A stretch of 18,316 bases of DNA from the NCBI GenBank assembly GCA_002381865.1, contig DFYO01000014.1, forward strand, positions 1-18,316, in the 5' to 3' direction. The notes below the pieces were generated by a model. That model searched no databases and was not told where the DNA came from. It saw only the letters and a program-made list of their open reading frames with translations. Positions within the stretch are counted from its first letter, which is position 1. Every line of letters begins with the position of its first letter. Shown one piece after another: positions 1-8,452 of the stretch. Origin of the DNA: Clostridiales bacterium UBA4080. Lineage in GTDB: Bacteria > Bacillota > Clostridia > Lachnospirales > Vallitaleaceae. The position numbers were made by a program, and so were the translations under genes.

Positions 1-116
1 CAGATATTAAGATAAAGATTGCAGATTATAATGTTTTTAGAATAATTATAAGCTTTATTTTTTATTTAATAATAACCTTTAATCATCATATTGCTTGGAT
101 TATATCTATTTTACCA

Positions 117-145
117 TTGCATTTTTATAAGGCATAATGTATGAT
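117..145 (+). promoter_or_regulatory. Candidate sigma-A promoter for the phosphofructokinase gene
   Basis: A -10-like TATGAT (140-145) lies 17 bp downstream of a weak -35-like TTGCAT (117-122). This would start transcription near 152, about 30 nt before the ATG. The -10 matches consensus at 5 of 6 positions and the -35 at only 3 of 6. In DNA this AT-rich chance matches are common. Positions 1-116 hold no gene or RNA that I can recognise. Confidence 0.4.
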
Positions 146-180
146 AGCAATATAAATAAATAATTATTGGGAGGCTATTT

Positions 181-1413
181 ATGTCAAATTGCATTATTGC
201 CCAATCCGGGGGCCCAACTGCAGTAATTAATTCATCCTTAGCAGGTGTTTTAGAAAAAGCTAATATTGATCAAAGCATTTACAAAATCTATGGTTCTATT
301 AATGGAATACAAGGTATTTTACATGATCAGGTTATGGATTTAACTGAGCTATCACAAAATGTTGAAAAGCTTGAAATATTAAAAACCACACCTGGAATGT
401 ATCTAGGTTCATGTCGCTTTAAACTACAAGACCCTGAAAAGGATGATTCTCAATTCAAAATAATATTTTCAATATTTGAAAAATATGAAATCAAGTATTT
501 TTTCTATATTGGTGGCAACGATTCTATGGACACCGTTTTCAAATTATCCAAATATGCAAAAGACAACAACAAGGATATCGTTATAATGGGGATTCCAAAA
601 ACCATCGATAACGATCTTTATGGAATAGACCACACTCCTGGCTTTGGCTCTGCTGCAAAGTTTGTTGCAACTGCTATGCTGGAGATTGCGCATGATACTT
701 ATATTTATAATATGGAAAGTATAACTATTGTTGAAATAATGGGAAGGAATGCAGGATGGCTAACAGCATCTGCTGCACTTGCAAGAAATACCTACTCCTC
801 TGCTCCTGACTTAATATATCTTCCTGAAATACCTTTTTCCAAGGAACGTTTTATTGAAGATATTCGCAGAATTCATCTCACTAAGAAAAATGTTATTATT
901 GCTGTCTCAGAAGGTGTAAGAGACGAAAACGGTGAATTTATTTCCGCGTCTTCAAAAGAAACTGATTCCTTTGGTCATGTACACTTAAGCGGTACCGGAA
1001 GAACCTTAGAGAATCTTGCAATTGATAGCTTTGGCTGCAAGGTACGCTCAATCGAATTAAATGTATTACAAAGATCCTCAATGCATCTAGCTTCCTTGAC
1101 AGATGTAAATGAAGCTTTCTTACTTGGTCAAAAAGCTTTTGAATATGCAATTTCCGGTGAAACTGGTAAAATGGTTACCTTAAATCGAATCAGTAATGAT
1201 CCTTATTCAATTGAAGTAGCTTCAATTTCAATTGATAAAGTTGCTAATATCGAAAAGAGCATACCTCTAAACTGGATTTCTCCTGATAAAAACGATGTTA
1301 CTGAAGAAGCTATACAGTATATGAAGCCTCTTATTATCGGTGAAGCCTCTGTCAAATTCAGAAATGGTCTTCCATTATATGCCGATATTAGCCATTTGCG
1401 TTTTTATAACTAA
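181..1413 (+). CDS. pfp: 6-phosphofructokinase, PPi-dependent type
   Basis: This 410-aa protein of the PfkA superfamily phosphorylates fructose 6-phosphate to fructose 1,6-bisphosphate in cytosolic glycolysis. The N-terminal phosphate-donor loop has SGGPTAVIN (residues 9-17). GGNDS (111-115), PKTIDND (139-145, catalytic Asp143) and MGR (187-189) mark the active site. ATP-dependent enzymes carry Gly at the second position after GGD and Gly in PGTID. Here these are Asp114 and Lys140, the pair known to favour pyrophosphate over ATP, so I infer a reversible PPi-dependent enzyme. Asn113 replaces the usual Asp of GGD, which I believe occurs in some clostridial homologues. The length is near 400 aa, as in non-allosteric PPi forms. 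The start is the ATG preceded by GGGAGG at 170-175. It is a single-gene unit with a promoter upstream and a hairpin downstream. ATP use cannot be excluded without assay. Confidence 0.9.
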   Translation: MSNCIIAQSGGPTAVINSSLAGVLEKANIDQSIYKIYGSINGIQGILHDQVMDLTELSQNVEKLEILKTTPGMYLGSCRFKLQDPEKDDSQFKIIFSIFEKYEIKYFFYIGGNDSMDTVFKLSKYAKDNNKDIVIMGIPKTIDNDLYGIDHTPGFGSAAKFVATAMLEIAHDTYIYNMESITIVEIMGRNAGWLTASAALARNTYSSAPDLIYLPEIPFSKERFIEDIRRIHLTKKNVIIAVSEGVRDENGEFISASSKETDSFGHVHLSGTGRTLENLAIDSFGCKVRSIELNVLQRSSMHLASLTDVNEAFLLGQKAFEYAISGETGKMVTLNRISNDPYSIEVASISIDKVANIEKSIPLNWISPDKNDVTEEAIQYMKPLIIGEASVKFRNGLPLYADISHLRFYN

Positions 1414-1427
1414 TTGTAAGTGTTTTC

Positions 1428-1448
1428 AAAAGCACCTAGGATGCTTTT
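1428..1448 (+). terminator. Hairpin terminator after the phosphofructokinase gene
   Basis: AAAAGCA (1428-1434) pairs perfectly with TGCTTTT (1442-1448) around a 7-nt loop, starting 15 nt after the stop codon. The U-rich end is formed by the 3' arm itself. The stem is short and AT-rich, so termination may be partial. Confidence 0.5.
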
Positions 1449-1619
1449 TATGAATAATTCAAAAACCAATATATCAATATTTTTTTATATAAATCCAGTA
1501 GTTTCTATAATTTATCTGTGAAATTTCCTACACCATTAACTTCGAAAATATCTAGCTTTGTTTGTATTTAAGCTATCCCAATCCTTTAAATTCTTAGCTA
1601 TTATAATTCATGTATTAAG

Positions 1620-1649
1620 AAAACAGAGCATTTATTAATGCTCTGTTTT
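1620..1649 (-). terminator. Strong hairpin terminator at the end of the long minus-strand gene block
   Basis: A perfect 13-bp stem, AAAACAGAGCATT (1620-1632) with AATGCTCTGTTTT (1637-1649), encloses a 4-nt loop. It lies 15 nt beyond the HAD hydrolase stop codon. A-rich and T-rich arm ends make it usable from both directions, so it may also catch read-through from the convergent phosphofructokinase gene. No other feature is seen between 1450 and 1619. Confidence 0.75.
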
Positions 1650-1664
1650 ACATTTTTATATTAA

Positions 1665-2381
1665 TTATTTTGTTATTGCCGGAAGCTTATCTACAAATCT
1701 ATAGAAATCCTCATAGGTTCCTTTGTAATCCGCTACTATAGGTTCCTGTGTTCTGTGCAGCATATGATTTGTTATCAGATAGGTCTTCACACCCATTTTA
1801 CCAACCACCATATCCTCTTGAACATCATTGCCCACCATCATACACTCTTCTGGCTTTTTACTTATAGAGTTTAAAACCTCTTCATAATATTTTATTTGAG
1901 GCTTACAGTAATGATTTTTTTCAAAATATGAAATATATGAAAAATCCGATGGTTCAAAGCCTGCCCATTTTATTCTATGATAAATAGCTTTCATAGGGAA
2001 AATAGGGTTTGTTGCAAGAACAAGATTATATCCTTTGTCTTTAAGTATATTAATGCTTTTTTTAATCCATTCATTTTCTACAACGGATTGTTTTGTCTGC
2101 AAAAACCCTTCATCATAAAACTTTTCAAATCTTCTTTTGTGTTCCTCTAAATCTCCTACAATCAATTCGCTATATGCATTCATAAATGCATTTTCATTGG
2201 TAATTTTTTCGGTATTCTTTACTGCTGCATCTGTTGCTGCCCAAATATTTTTTACTACCATTTCATGGTCGGGCAAATCATTAAATACCTTTGACATTTC
2301 ATTAAAGTAAATTGTCATAAATAAATCCATATCCAACGGTAGTACTGTTCCATCTAAATCAAGTAAAATTGTGTTTATCAT
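1665..2381 (-). CDS. HAD-superfamily hydrolase (phosphatase-like)
   Basis: This 238-aa haloacid dehalogenase-type phosphohydrolase is probably a cytosolic small-molecule phosphatase; the substrate is not evident. Motif I is DLDGT at residues 8-12, with Asp8 the nucleophile and Asp10 the acid/base. An alpha-helical cap follows (about residues 15-95). Motif II is in the VLATN strand, the motif III lysine lies in the CKPQIKYY stretch, and motif IV is GNDVQEDM, followed by GKMGVKTYLI. This order is typical of the subfamily I (C1 cap) HAD fold. The ATG is preceded by GGAGGGA at good spacing. It lies 54 nt downstream of the ABC-F gene and ends the long minus-strand block just before a strong hairpin. 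Phosphoglycolate-phosphatase-like annotations are possible but not supported beyond family level. Confidence 0.85.
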   Translation of the reverse strand: MINTILLDLDGTVLPLDMDLFMTIYFNEMSKVFNDLPDHEMVVKNIWAATDAAVKNTEKITNENAFMNAYSELIVGDLEEHKRRFEKFYDEGFLQTKQSVVENEWIKKSINILKDKGYNLVLATNPIFPMKAIYHRIKWAGFEPSDFSYISYFEKNHYCKPQIKYYEEVLNSISKKPEECMMVGNDVQEDMVVGKMGVKTYLITNHMLHRTQEPIVADYKGTYEDFYRFVDKLPAITK

Positions 2382-2435
2382 AGTTCTCCCTCCATTTTCA
2401 TTTAATTTATGATATTTGCCTAAGCCTAAGCTAGG

Positions 2436-3992
2436 TCAAAATATTTCTTTTGTTGTCCAGTTCTCAACATTCCATATTTCGGTAACCCAATCCTCATAAA
2501 AGCTCGGTTCATGGCTTACTAAAAGCACTGTACCCTTAAATTCCTTTAATGCTTTTTTCAGTGCATCCTTGGCATCAGTATCTAAATGATTTGTCGGCTC
2601 ATCTAGTACTAGCCAATTAACCTCTTGCAGCATAAGCTTACATAGCCTTACCTTTGCATTTTCTCCTCCGCTTAGCACCATCATCTGGCTAGTTATATGC
2701 TCGTTAGTAAGCCCGCACCTAGCAAGCGCACCTCTTGCTTCGCTATTTGTCATACTCGGATATTGATTCCATATTTCTTCAAGTGCTGTATTATTACCTC
2801 TGACCGCTTCTTGTTCAAAGTAACCCGGCTCCAAATAATCCCCTAGTATTACTTCTCCTGAATACGGTTTTATGATTCCCAAAAGAGTTTTTAAAAGAGT
2901 TGATTTTCCCAAACCATTAACACCGCATATTGCGACCTTCTTACCTCTTTCAAGAGATACATCTAAGGGCTTTGTAAGCGGAGTGTCATAGCCTAGAACA
3001 AGATTTTTTGCATCAAATATATATTTGCCGGGTGTTCTTGCTTCCTTGAAACTGAAAATTGGCTTTATTTTTTCCCTTGTTTTTTCAATCATATCCATTT
3101 TTTCAAGCTTTTTCACTCGGCTCTTAGCCATATTAGCAGTTGCAACTCTGGCTTTGTTTTTGGCAATAAAGGTTTCTAGCTGTTGAATTTCCTTCTGCTG
3201 TTTTTCATAAGCCTTTTCAATCTGAACCTTTTTCAAATCATACATTCTTTGAAAATCATCGTAATTACCAGAATATCTTGTTAGTGTTGCATTTTCAACA
3301 TGATATATAACATTAACTACTTGATTTAAAAATTCTATATCATGAGAAACCAAAATAAAGCTATCCTCATAATTAATCAAATAATTCTTCAGCCACTCAA
3401 TATGTTCAACATCAAGATAATTAGTAGGCTCATCTAAAATAAGTATCATAGGATTTTCAAGAAGTAGCTTTGTGAGTAAAACTTTTGTTCTTTGCCCTCC
3501 GCTTAGCTCATTTACAACTCTGTCTAGCCCAATTTCGCCAACACCCAGTCCATTTGCAACCGACTCAATTTTAGAATCAATAATATAAAAACCATTATGC
3601 TCAAGCGAATGCTGTATTTCTGCAACATCCTCCATCATCTCTTCAATCTCTTTTTCGTTTGCCTCTGCCATTCTTTCATATATCTGAAGCATTTCAGCTT
3701 CTAAATCAAACATGTGCTGAAAAGCGGTTCTAAGAACCTCTCTAATCGTCATTCCTTTTTCTAATACTGTATGCTGATCTAAATATCCAGTTGTAATTCT
3801 TTTACACCATTCTACCTTCCCTGCATCGGGCATCAGCTTTCCAGTAATAATATTTAAAAATGTGGACTTTCCTTCACCATTTGCTCCAACTAAGCCTACG
3901 TGTTCTCCTTTAAGAAGCTTAAAGGAGGCATCCTCTAAAATTTGTCTTCCGCCAAAATCATGGCTTACGTTTTCAACTGTTAATATACTCAT
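2436..3992 (-). CDS. ABC-F family ATPase (duplicated ATPase, ribosome-associated type)
   Basis: This 518-aa soluble protein has two ABC cassettes and no membrane segments. Cassette 1 has Walker A GANGEGKST (residues 36-44), signature LSGGQ (163-167) and Walker B LDEPTNYLD (186-194). A charged helical linker (about 235-325, ending near the ARVATANMAKSRVKKLEKM region) follows. Cassette 2 has GVNGLGKST (357-365), LSGGE (440-444) and LDEPTNHLD (463-471). In ABC-F proteins this linker (P-site tRNA interaction motif) reaches into the ribosomal E site, where the protein modulates translation or protects against antibiotics. Both catalytic glutamates (LDEP) are present, so both sites should hydrolyse ATP. 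The length fits housekeeping YkpA/YbiT-like members, but I cannot assign a subgroup firmly. AAGGA precedes the ATG. The small Cys/Lys-rich ORF ends 10 nt upstream, so the two are probably translationally linked. Confidence 0.9.
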   Translation of the reverse strand: MSILTVENVSHDFGGRQILEDASFKLLKGEHVGLVGANGEGKSTFLNIITGKLMPDAGKVEWCKRITTGYLDQHTVLEKGMTIREVLRTAFQHMFDLEAEMLQIYERMAEANEKEIEEMMEDVAEIQHSLEHNGFYIIDSKIESVANGLGVGEIGLDRVVNELSGGQRTKVLLTKLLLENPMILILDEPTNYLDVEHIEWLKNYLINYEDSFILVSHDIEFLNQVVNVIYHVENATLTRYSGNYDDFQRMYDLKKVQIEKAYEKQQKEIQQLETFIAKNKARVATANMAKSRVKKLEKMDMIEKTREKIKPIFSFKEARTPGKYIFDAKNLVLGYDTPLTKPLDVSLERGKKVAICGVNGLGKSTLLKTLLGIIKPYSGEVILGDYLEPGYFEQEAVRGNNTALEEIWNQYPSMTNSEARGALARCGLTNEHITSQMMVLSGGENAKVRLCKLMLQEVNWLVLDEPTNHLDTDAKDALKKALKEFKGTVLLVSHEPSFYEDWVTEIWNVENWTTKEIF

Positions 3993-4002
3993 ATTCTTTT
4001 CC

Positions 4003-4170
4003 TTATTTTTCTTTATTCTTTTTTTTCTTAGATTTCTTTTTTACTTTCTTATCAGCTTTTTTATCTTTCTTATTACTAGGCTTGGTTTCTTCAAAACTTT
4101 CACTTGATTTCAAGGGACAATGCTTACAATACTTTCCCTTGTTCTTCCATTTGCCGCAGCACTTTTTCAT
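4003..4170 (-). CDS. Small Cys/Lys-rich hypothetical protein (55 aa)
   Basis: An open frame of 55 codons runs from ATG (4168-4170) to TAA (4003-4005). The product begins MKKCCGKWKNKGKYCKHCP and continues with a very lysine-rich tail containing repeated KK and KKK runs. Four cysteines, CC at 4-5 and CxxC (15-18), lie within the first 18 residues and could bind a metal; the basic tail could contact nucleic acid. It fits the gap between ligA (26 nt) and the ABC-F gene (10 nt) on the same strand, as expected for an operon member. An AAAGG sequence lies 12 nt before the ATG, longer than ideal. Coding potential rests on position, the Cys pattern and frame. I do not recognise a named family, and the function is unknown. 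A chance ORF in A-rich DNA is the main alternative. Confidence 0.6.
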   Translation of the reverse strand: MKKCCGKWKNKGKYCKHCPLKSSESFEETKPSNKKDKKADKKVKKKSKKKKNKEK

Positions 4171-4196
4171 AACAACCACTGCCTTTCAATGATGGA

Positions 4197-6146
4197 TTAA
4201 TTGATTAACTGTAAAAAGCCTTTTTCATCAATAATTTCTACCCCTAATTGCTTTGCTTTTTTATTTTTTGAGGAGTTTGAATTAATGTCATTATTTATCA
4301 AATAATCTGTTTTAGAGGATACAGCTGAAGCTATTTTGCCACCCAAGGCTTCAATATGATTTTTTAATTCATTTCTGTTTTTGTATTCTACAAGCTCGCC
4401 AGTTATTACAAAAGTTTTGCCTGTTAACTTCTGTTCCTTTATCAAGCTCTCCTCTTTAACTAATATAAGCTCCTTTTCAAGTGCCTTGATTACTTTTATA
4501 TTTTTTTCTTCTCCAAAATACGCTGTAACAGCTTTTGCTATCATTTCTCCAAAGCCTTCAATATTAACTAGCTCTTCTTGTTTTGCATTAAGTATTAAAT
4601 CCATATTATTATTGAAGTGTTTACAGATAAGCTTGGCATTAGCAAGTCCAATATTTGCAATACCCAATGCATATATCAAATTAGGCAGCTTAACTTTTCT
4701 GGCTTTTTCAATACTAATAATAAGATTTTCATAGGATTTTATGCCAAATCCTTCCATATTCACAATTATGCTCTTTTTATCCTTAAGCTTGAAAATATCC
4801 TCTAAGGAATGTAATAATCCATTCTGCACAAGCTTTTCAATTCCTGCCTCTGAGAGCCCTTCAATATTCAAAGCATCTCTAGATACAAAGTGTGAAAAAC
4901 CTTTAATTTTTTTAGCAGGACAATCTATATTTGTACAATATAACTGTTTAACTCCATTCAGATTCTTTGTTTCAGCTATTTCATTGCAAACAGGGCAGCT
5001 CTTAGGGATCTTTATTGAATTGCTTTTTGTTATATTGCTAGCAATTTGAGGAATAATCATATTGGCTTTATATACCTCTATTAAATCCCCTTCTCCAAGC
5101 TCCAATTCTTCTAAAATACTTAAATTATGAACACTTGCTCTTGAAACAGTTGTTCCTTCAATCTCTACGGGTACAAATACCGCAATCGGGTTAATTAAAC
5201 CTGTCCTTGAAGCGCTCCACTCAATTTTCAATAAATTGGTTTGCGCTATTTCGTCCTTCCATTTGAAAGCCAATGAATGCTTTGGGAACTTTGATGTAGC
5301 ACCCAGAGTTTCTGAGTATTGTACTGAATCAAAGGTAATAACAAGCCCATCAGATCCAATATCATTATCAGAAATTTTACTTTTGAATTTTTCAACTATT
5401 TCCTCTAATTTCTCACTTGTTACAAAGCTTGATTCAACAGTTTCAAACCCTTGCGATTCAAGCCATTTTAATTGTTCAAATTTTGAATCATTAAATATAA
5501 TATTCTCAGCCTCTACTAGCTGAAAAGCAAAAAAATTCACATTTCTATCTGCTGTTATCTGGTTGTTAAGCTGTCTTACCGAACCGCTACAAAGGTTTCT
5601 AGGATTTTTATATTGCTCATCTTTTTCCAAATGCTCATTGATTTCATAAAAATCAGAGTATTTAATTACAGCTTCTCCTCTTATTACCAGATTCCTTTCA
5701 AAGGGTATTTTAGCCGGAATATTTTTAAAAACTCTTGCATTATTTGTTATTACTTCACCAGTTATTCCGTTGCCCCTTGTTACAGCCTTTACTAGCTCTC
5801 CATTATTATATGTCATTACAACGGTAAGCCCGTCGAGCTTCCATGATAACAAGCCTTTTTTACTTCCAAGCCAATCCTTTAAATCATCAACACTCTTTGT
5901 TTTGTCCAAGGAAAGCATAGGATATGTATGATTTTCCTTCGGTAAGCTGCTTAATACTTCATAACCCACTTTTTGTGTTGGAGAATTGGCAAGTACTATT
6001 TTTGTTTGTTTTTCTAGTAATAGCAGTCTGTCATATAGACGGTCGTATTCTAAATTGCTCATTATCTCCTGTTTTTCCTGATAATAAGCTTTTGCTGCAT
6101 TATTTAAAACTCTGACAAGCTCTTTTATTTCATTTATTGGCTCCAT
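4197..6146 (-). CDS. ligA: NAD-dependent DNA ligase, divergent LigA
   Basis: The enzyme seals nicks in DNA using NAD+. From the chosen start it has 649 aa and the full LigA order. Domain Ia has the YDRLYDRL region. The nucleotidyltransferase domain has WKLDG with Lys103 as AMP acceptor, TRGNG and RGEA (Glu158). An OB fold, a four-Cys zinc finger (Cys384, 387, 404, 409), helix-hairpin-helix repeats and a C-terminal BRCT domain (about 573-649) follow. Several motifs differ from E. coli LigA: TRGDG is TRGNG, the motif IV Lys (DGVVIK) is Thr271 (DGLVIT), and RAGDVIP is YKANMIIP. I recall the same pattern in Lachnospiraceae ligases, so this is a subfamily trait rather than decay. Start: the frame opens 16 codons earlier (6194), inside yebC, but the ATG at 6146 has GGAG 9 nt upstream and lies 20 nt after yebC. 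Confidence 0.92.
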   Translation of the reverse strand: MEPINEIKELVRVLNNAAKAYYQEKQEIMSNLEYDRLYDRLLLLEKQTKIVLANSPTQKVGYEVLSSLPKENHTYPMLSLDKTKSVDDLKDWLGSKKGLLSWKLDGLTVVMTYNNGELVKAVTRGNGITGEVITNNARVFKNIPAKIPFERNLVIRGEAVIKYSDFYEINEHLEKDEQYKNPRNLCSGSVRQLNNQITADRNVNFFAFQLVEAENIIFNDSKFEQLKWLESQGFETVESSFVTSEKLEEIVEKFKSKISDNDIGSDGLVITFDSVQYSETLGATSKFPKHSLAFKWKDEIAQTNLLKIEWSASRTGLINPIAVFVPVEIEGTTVSRASVHNLSILEELELGEGDLIEVYKANMIIPQIASNITKSNSIKIPKSCPVCNEIAETKNLNGVKQLYCTNIDCPAKKIKGFSHFVSRDALNIEGLSEAGIEKLVQNGLLHSLEDIFKLKDKKSIIVNMEGFGIKSYENLIISIEKARKVKLPNLIYALGIANIGLANAKLICKHFNNNMDLILNAKQEELVNIEGFGEMIAKAVTAYFGEEKNIKVIKALEKELILVKEESLIKEQKLTGKTFVITGELVEYKNRNELKNHIEALGGKIASAVSSKTDYLINNDINSNSSKNKKAKQLGVEIIDEKGFLQLIN

Positions 6147-6166
6147 AGAATTTTTCTCCAAAATGA

Positions 6167-6898
6167 TTATTCCTCTTGTACCCAGTTGCTCCATACGTTC
6201 TGAACATCATCATCTTCTTCAAGCTGATCCAACATTTTTTCAAGCTTGTTTACATCCTCTGCATCCTGTAACTGGGTTTCTGTTGTTGGAAGCATTGTAA
6301 TTTCTGCTTCTAATACGCTTAAACCTTCTTTTTCAATAGCCTCAAAAACTGCCGAAAAATTTTCAGGCTCTGTAATTATTACATAACCCTCTTCTTCAGC
6401 CTCAAATTCATCAGCCCCAGCTTCGATTGCAAGCATCATCAAATCATCTTCTTTTATACTATCATCTTTTTCAATAATAATCTGTCCTTTTTTTTCAAAT
6501 AGAAAGGATACACATCCCGTGGTTCCCATATTGCCTCCCCATTTTGAAAAAGCATGCCTTATATTGGCTGCGGTCCTGTTTTTATTATCCGTTAAGCATT
6601 CTACAATTACCGCAACTCCGCTTGGTCCATAGCCTTCATAAATAATAGTTTCATAAATCACATTACCAAGCTCTCCTGAAGCCTTTTTAATACTTCTTGA
6701 GATAGTATCATTTGGCATATTAGCGGCTTTTGCTTTTGCTACAATTTCTCTGAGCCTGGTATTATTTTCTAAAACCGGTCCGCCATTTTTAACTGCAACC
6801 ATTATTTCTCTTCCAATTTTAGTAAATATCTTTCCTTTTTTTGAATCGTTCTTTTCCTTTTTGTGCTTAATATTAGCAAACTTTGAGTGTCCTGACAT
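6167..6898 (-). CDS. yebC: YebC/PmpR (TACO1) family protein
   Basis: This 243-aa cytosolic protein has the family hallmark N-terminus MSGHSKFANIKHKK and a lysine-rich segment, then GREIMVAVKNGG, the YEGYGPSGVAVIVECLTDN segment and an acidic C-terminus. It is full length for the family (about 240-250 aa). Members have been described as DNA-binding transcription regulators (PmpR type). Some, including the mitochondrial TACO1 relatives, act at the ribosome to ease synthesis of difficult sequences such as proline runs. Sequence alone does not tell me which applies here. The usual Trp of GHSKWANIKH is Phe7, common in clostridial forms as far as I recall. AGGAG precedes the ATG. It lies 23 nt after the MATE gene and 20 nt before ligA, suggesting one transcript. 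Confidence 0.95.
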   Translation of the reverse strand: MSGHSKFANIKHKKEKNDSKKGKIFTKIGREIMVAVKNGGPVLENNTRLREIVAKAKAANMPNDTISRSIKKASGELGNVIYETIIYEGYGPSGVAVIVECLTDNKNRTAANIRHAFSKWGGNMGTTGCVSFLFEKKGQIIIEKDDSIKEDDLMMLAIEAGADEFEAEEEGYVIITEPENFSAVFEAIEKEGLSVLEAEITMLPTTETQLQDAEDVNKLEKMLDQLEEDDDVQNVWSNWVQEE

Positions 6899-6921
6899 TT
6901 TTTATAGCTCCTTTTATTATC

Positions 6922-8286
6922 TTAATCCGGTGTGTTAAAAACCAGGTTTTTAACCCACCTATACTTTTTATATCTATAATAGCAAAAAATTAATTTTGCA
7001 AATTCTTCAAATAATATCATAGCATAAACATACTGAATATCAAGCTTTAAGTACAAGCCCCCTAAAATTCCCATCGGAATTCCAATTACCCATACTCCTA
7101 CAAGGTCTAAAATCATACTAGCAATAGTATCTCCTCCGCTTCTTAATATTCCTACAATAATTACCATATTAATAACCTTAAATGTAACATAGAAGCTAAA
7201 TACCTTTAGGCAATTAACAACGTTGATTTTTACGATTTCATCCACCTTAAAAATCCCTGCAATAAATGGTGAAGTCAAGTAAATCATAGCGCTTGTAATA
7301 ATACCTGCAACAAAAACAAGCCTAATAAATTTTTTTGCATAAGCTTTAGCTTGTTCTAAATTGTTAGCTCCTAATTCATTGCCAAGCATTACTCCACTGG
7401 CATTACAAATTCCAAAAAAAACAACAAAGGCAAGCTGCTCAATGGGTTGAGTTATCGCCATAGATGCGGTTGCTACCTCTCCCATTCTGCCATAGACAAA
7501 AGAATATCCAACAACACCTAAGGACCATATCACTTCATTTAAAATTACATATCCAACTGTGCTTATATAATGAATAAAGAAGGCTTTGGAAAATCCGAAG
7601 ATTTCCTTAATAGTGCCCGCAAGAACTAAATCAAAACGGTATACAAAGAAAATAATCAATATCATCTCAACTATTCTAGCCGTCAAAGTAGCTATTGCAG
7701 CACCTAATACTCCTAATTCAGGAGCTCCTAGCTTTCCAAAAATCAAAACCCAATTAAAAAATACATTAATCAAAAGGGTAATGCTTGTAATAACCATAGG
7801 AAGTTTTGCATCATGAGTAGCTCTTAATGCAAAGCTATAGGCGGTGCTTATTGCAGTAAATACAAAGCTAATTGAAATAACCCTTAGGTACTTGCTTCCT
7901 TCCCTAATCATTGCAATTTCTCCGGGTGCAAGAAGCGATATCAATTTTTCCGGAGCAAAAAATGAACCTGCAAAAAGCAATAATGCCCCTGCACTTCCAA
8001 CTACAATAGAAACACCTAATGTTTTTTTAATGTTTAAAAAATCTTGAGAGCCATAATACTGAGCAACTAAAATTGCTGCTCCGCTATTAGCTCCAAATAA
8101 GAACAGCAATAACAAGAAAAAAATCTTGTTTGCCATGCTTACTCCGCCAATTGAAGGAGTGTCTAACGAGCTAATCATAAATACATCTGCTAGATTTACT
8201 GCATTTGTAATTAAGCTTTGAAGTGCAATAGGCACTGCAATTGAAAATAAAATACTATAAAAATCCTTGTTTTGATTCTGAGTCAT
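6922..8286 (-). CDS. MATE family multidrug/cation-coupled exporter
   Basis: This 454-aa inner-membrane protein has about twelve hydrophobic segments in two similar halves. The first half starts at FYSILFSIAVPIALQSLITNAVNLADVF and carries the VSMANKIFFLLLLFLFGANSGAAILVAQYYG stretch; the second half has the related ASMAITQPIEQLAFVVFFG and MLGNELGANN segments. This is typical of the DinF/NorM-like MATE fold, which exchanges H+ or Na+ for cationic drugs or metabolites. The substrate cannot be predicted. Start: a GTG at 8376 would add 30 residues of unlike composition, whereas the ATG at 8284-8286 is preceded by AAAGGA at normal spacing and begins MTQNQNKDFYSILF, a typical MATE N-terminus. The 166-nt gap to alr holds only a weak dyad (8330-8350) and no clear promoter. 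yebC follows after 23 nt. Confidence 0.92.
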   Translation of the reverse strand: MTQNQNKDFYSILFSIAVPIALQSLITNAVNLADVFMISSLDTPSIGGVSMANKIFFLLLLFLFGANSGAAILVAQYYGSQDFLNIKKTLGVSIVVGSAGALLLFAGSFFAPEKLISLLAPGEIAMIREGSKYLRVISISFVFTAISTAYSFALRATHDAKLPMVITSITLLINVFFNWVLIFGKLGAPELGVLGAAIATLTARIVEMILIIFFVYRFDLVLAGTIKEIFGFSKAFFIHYISTVGYVILNEVIWSLGVVGYSFVYGRMGEVATASMAITQPIEQLAFVVFFGICNASGVMLGNELGANNLEQAKAYAKKFIRLVFVAGIITSAMIYLTSPFIAGIFKVDEIVKINVVNCLKVFSFYVTFKVINMVIIVGILRSGGDTIASMILDLVGVWVIGIPMGILGGLYLKLDIQYVYAMILFEEFAKLIFCYYRYKKYRWVKNLVFNTPD

Positions 8287-8452
8287 ATCTTTCCTTTCTG
8301 AATTAGCATAGTCAAAGGATATTCGCCTTGCTATTATGCGCAATATTAGCAGTACCTGAGCAAGCCAAACTTGCACATAAATAAGAGCTTTAACCCCTAC
8401 TGATTTTTCAAACAGGTTAATCCCTTATTAAAGGAATGTCTTACTTTATTAG

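Noticed and set aside
6147..6194. A longer ligA starting at 6194
   Set aside because: The extra 16 residues come from the out-of-frame end of yebC and do not resemble LigA. The ATG at 6146 has a proper GGAG site and lies after the yebC stop codon.
8330..8350. Imperfect inverted repeat GCTA-T-TAT...ATA-T-TAGC upstream of the MATE gene
   Set aside because: The arms are only 4 and 3 bp with a mismatch, it has no promoter context, and such repeats are expected by chance in this AT-rich DNA.
8287..8376. A 30-residue N-terminal extension of the MATE protein from a GTG at 8376
   Set aside because: There is no ribosome-binding site, the composition is unlike the family, and the ATG at 8286 has AAAGGA and a normal MATE N-terminus.
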